Part shown: piece after piece, positions 62,020 through 64,000 of the stretch | How positions within the stretch are numbered: the stretch's first letter is position 1 | Layout of the letters: each line of letters begins with the position of its first letter | From: CABMKH01 sp040797625 | Lineage (GTDB): Bacteria > Bacillota > Clostridia > Tissierellales > Tissierellaceae | NCBI GenBank assembly: GCA_052067355.1 | Contig: JBQHQH010000003.1 | Span: 124,001-188,000 of the forward strand | Direction of reading: 5' to 3' | Length of the DNA stretch: 64,000 nt | Notes under the pieces: model-generated | Database searches by the model: none | Seen by the model: the letters and a program-made list of their open reading frames with translations, nothing else | What the model was told of the DNA's origin: nothing | Position numbers and translations under genes: made by a program

Positions 62020-62649
62020 ATGGGTAAAGTTGTTGTTTTGGATCATCCTCTAATTAAACATAAACTAACTTATATTAGAGATAAAAATACTGGTTCAAAG
62101 GAATTTAAGGAACTGGTTTCAGAAGTCTCTATGTTGATGGGATATGAGGTTACTAGGGATATGGAATTAGAGGAGATTGAGATAGAAACTCCTATAACTA
62201 AGATGAAATCACAAGTTATAGCAGGAAAAAAAGTTGGACTAGTACCTATTTTAAGGGCTGGATTAGGTATGGTAGAGGGTATGTTGAGTCTACTACCAGC
62301 TGCAAAAGTTGGTCATATTGGTCTTTATAGAGATCCAGAGACTCTTAAGCCTGTAGAATATTATTGCAAATTGCCTACAGATATAGAGGAGAGAAAGTTA
62401 ATAGTATTGGATCCTATGTTAGCTACAGGAGGTTCTGCATCTGCAGCTATTCAATTCTTAAAAGATAGAGGAGCACAAAATATTAAATTAGTATGTTTAA
62501 TAGCAGCTCCAGAAGGATTAAAAGCAGTACAAGATGCACATCCAGATGTAGATATCTATCTAGCACATATTGATGAAAAACTCAATGAAGATGCATATAT
62601 AGTTCCAGGGTTGGGAGATGCTGGAGATAGATTATTTGGTACAAAATAG
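62020..62649 (+). CDS. upp: Uracil phosphoribosyltransferase
   Basis: Pyrimidine salvage enzyme of 209 aa forming UMP from uracil and PRPP. It shows PILRAGLGMVEGML, HIGLYRDPETLKPVEYYCKL, and the PRPP-binding LIVLDPMLATGGSASAAI. The C-terminal PGLGDAGDRLFGTK is typical. The ATG follows AAGGAGGGAG. A GC-rich hairpin sits right after the stop codon. UMP made here can supply CTP through pyrG. Confidence 0.95.
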   Translation: MGKVVVLDHPLIKHKLTYIRDKNTGSKEFKELVSEVSMLMGYEVTRDMELEEIEIETPITKMKSQVIAGKKVGLVPILRAGLGMVEGMLSLLPAAKVGHIGLYRDPETLKPVEYYCKLPTDIEERKLIVLDPMLATGGSASAAIQFLKDRGAQNIKLVCLIAAPEGLKAVQDAHPDVDIYLAHIDEKLNEDAYIVPGLGDAGDRLFGTK

Positions 62650-62652
62650 TAG

Positions 62653-62674
62653 AGGGGCAGTATTTGCTGCCCCT
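62653..62674 (+). terminator. Hairpin after upp
   Basis: AGGGGCAG and CTGCCCCT form a perfect 8-bp stem with a 6-nt loop; the following TTATAATTAATT is only moderately T-rich, so it may be a leaky terminator. Confidence 0.65.
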
Positions 62675-62704
62675 TATAATTAATTAGAAGGAGAGAGATT
62701 TACT

Positions 62705-63736
62705 ATGGAGAGCTATATTCTACCATTTTTTGTAGCAGCATTCATATCTCTTATAATGACACCTTTAGTAAGGAGATTGGCTATTAAAATAGGGGCTTTA
62801 GATATACCCAAAGATGATCGGCGTGTACACAATAAGCCTATGCCTTTAATAGGAGGACTAGCCATATATATTGCAGTAATAGTTGCATCATTACTATTCT
62901 TACCTATAGATAAGTCTCTTACATCCATAATAGTAGGGGGAACTATTATAGTATGTTCTGGAATCATAGATGATATGAAGGGTATGAGCCCAAAGGTAAA
63001 ACTTATCTTTCAGATATTAGCTGGATTAATCCTTATATTTGGAGATGTAAAGGTGGATTTTATAACTAATCCGTTTTCTTCCAATAACATATTACTAGAT
63101 TTGAAGTGGTTTTCTATACCTATTACCTTATTTTGGATAGTAGGAATTACAAATACATTGAATTTAATAGATGGATTAGATGGATTATCAGCAGGAGTAG
63201 CTATGATTTCAAGTCTTTCACTTATGTTAGTAGCAGGAAAATTTGAAAATATTAATGTTACAATTTTATCTGGGATAGTAGGAGGAGCATGTCTAGGATT
63301 TTTACCTTATAATTTCAATCCTGCAAAGATATTTATGGGAGATACAGGGGCATTGTTCTTAGGGTTTATGTTGGCAGCTATATCAATAGAAGGGGTAATG
63401 AAGAGTGTAGCTACCATAGCTATTATAGTACCTATATTGATATTAGGTGTGCCTATATTCGATACTACCTTTGCTATATTTAGGAGATTATTAAGTGGTC
63501 AATCTATTGTGTCAGCGGACAAGGGGCATCTTCATCATAGATTGTTAAATAAGGGATTTTCACAGAGACAAACTGTATTGATACTATATGGGATATCTGC
63601 AGTATTTGGAATCTTTGCAGTTATTGTAGCTAAGGCAAATAGCAAACAAGCTGTATATCTATCTGTAATATTATTCTTAGTGACTATTTTAGTCTCAGCA
63701 AAGTTAGGACTATTCCAAAAGAATACAAAAAAATAA
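62705..63736 (+). CDS. Undecaprenyl-phosphate GlcNAc-1-phosphate transferase (TagO/WecA type)
   Basis: Polytopic membrane transferase of 343 aa that starts cell wall polymer or teichoic acid assembly by moving GlcNAc-1-P to undecaprenyl phosphate. The MraY-superfamily signature DDRRVHNKPMPLIGGLAIY is near residue 38, followed by TNTLNLIDGLDGLSAGVAM with the magnesium-binding Asp residues and FMGDTGALFLGF. HLHHRLLNKGFSQRQ is the usual cytosolic His-rich loop. The ATG follows AAGGAGAGAG. UDP-GlcNAc 2-epimerase follows 12 bp later. Confidence 0.93.
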   Translation: MESYILPFFVAAFISLIMTPLVRRLAIKIGALDIPKDDRRVHNKPMPLIGGLAIYIAVIVASLLFLPIDKSLTSIIVGGTIIVCSGIIDDMKGMSPKVKLIFQILAGLILIFGDVKVDFITNPFSSNNILLDLKWFSIPITLFWIVGITNTLNLIDGLDGLSAGVAMISSLSLMLVAGKFENINVTILSGIVGGACLGFLPYNFNPAKIFMGDTGALFLGFMLAAISIEGVMKSVATIAIIVPILILGVPIFDTTFAIFRRLLSGQSIVSADKGHLHHRLLNKGFSQRQTVLILYGISAVFGIFAVIVAKANSKQAVYLSVILFLVTILVSAKLGLFQKNTKK

Positions 63737-63748
63737 GAGGTGAATTAA

Positions 63749-64000
63749 TTGAAAAATATAAAGGTCATGACTGTATTTGGTACTAGACCAGAGGGGATCA
63801 AGATGGCACCTATAATAAAGGAGATGGAAAAGAGAGAGGAGATACAGAGTGTAATATGTATCACTGCTCAACATAGGGACATGTTAGATCAAGTGCTCAA
63901 TATATTTAAGATAACTCCAGATTACGATTTAAATATATTTGAACCTGGACAAAGTCTCACTAAGATAACCACTAGGGCACTAGAGGGGTTAGAACAAGTA
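63749..64000 (+). CDS. UDP-N-acetylglucosamine 2-epimerase, 5' part only
   Basis: The first 84 codons of a WecB/MnaA type epimerase that makes UDP-ManNAc for wall polymers. The TTG at 63749 follows AAGAGGTG. The translated start MKNIKVMTVFGTRPEGIKMA has the family motif GTRPEAIKMAP with Gly in place of Ala, and TAQHRDMLDQVL follows. The gene runs off the window, so its completeness cannot be judged. Confidence 0.9.
   Translation, partial: MKNIKVMTVFGTRPEGIKMAPIIKEMEKREEIQSVICITAQHRDMLDQVLNIFKITPDYDLNIFEPGQSLTKITTRALEGLEQV

Noticed and set aside
1..64000. rRNA, tRNA, CRISPR arrays, prophage or complete insertion sequences
   Set aside because: I saw no cloverleaf-like or rRNA-like segments, no regularly spaced repeats and no transposase, integrase or phage structural genes.

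Overview
The window looks like chromosome from a low-GC, anaerobic, Gram-positive bacterium of the Clostridia/Tissierellia type. Arginine codons are mostly AGA/AGG, ribosome binding sites are strong (AGGAGG-like), and TTG/GTG starts are frequent. The block rho-rpmE-DUF1385-prmC-prfA-sua5-arginine phosphatase-rpiB-upp-tagO-mnaA is typical of those classes. The genus assignment is inference only. I see no rRNA, tRNA, CRISPR array, phage or intact insertion sequence.

Positions 1-31 kb form a catabolic and transport region for acidic and amino sugars. A TRAP transporter and a YcxB-like protein precede uxuA/uxuB (mannonate dehydratase and a long-chain-type fructuronate reductase). A LacI regulator then leads a collinear run: nagB, nagA, a sodium/solute symporter, an N-acylglucosamine 2-epimerase, a cytosolic ceramidase-like protein, a SIS-domain protein, a second uxuA, and a second, non-homologous (SDR) uxuB. 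Next come a divergent pair, lacI with a DASS carrier on the minus strand and a tripartite tricarboxylate (TTT) transporter operon on the plus strand. The TTT operon ends in an unusual AroA-like enzyme. An orphan TTT binding protein, an EamA permease, a CdaR regulator, glycerate kinase and a GntP permease follow.

Positions 31-43 kb hold fumC and then a galactose regulon: mglBAC uptake, a LacI regulator, a mutarotase-like protein, galU, galE, galT and galK. It starts from a promoter with two near-identical operator or cre-like sites. A perfect 36-bp palindrome separates galK from the convergent ald.

Positions 43-51 kb hold ald, an S-layer-homology protein, pyrG and a three-gene ABC exporter operon. 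PyrG appears to lack its catalytic glutaminase cysteine (Ser382). Positions 51-64 kb hold central carbon genes (fba, fsa, glpX) and the housekeeping block, ending in a truncated mnaA/wecB. A tandem 102-nt repeat whose stems keep pairing despite sequence drift lies before glpX.

Non-coding features of note are hairpins between the binding-protein gene and the membrane genes of three different transporters, two divergent LacI-controlled promoters built alike, a dispersed intergenic repeat with four copies, and a REP-like GC-richer repeat.
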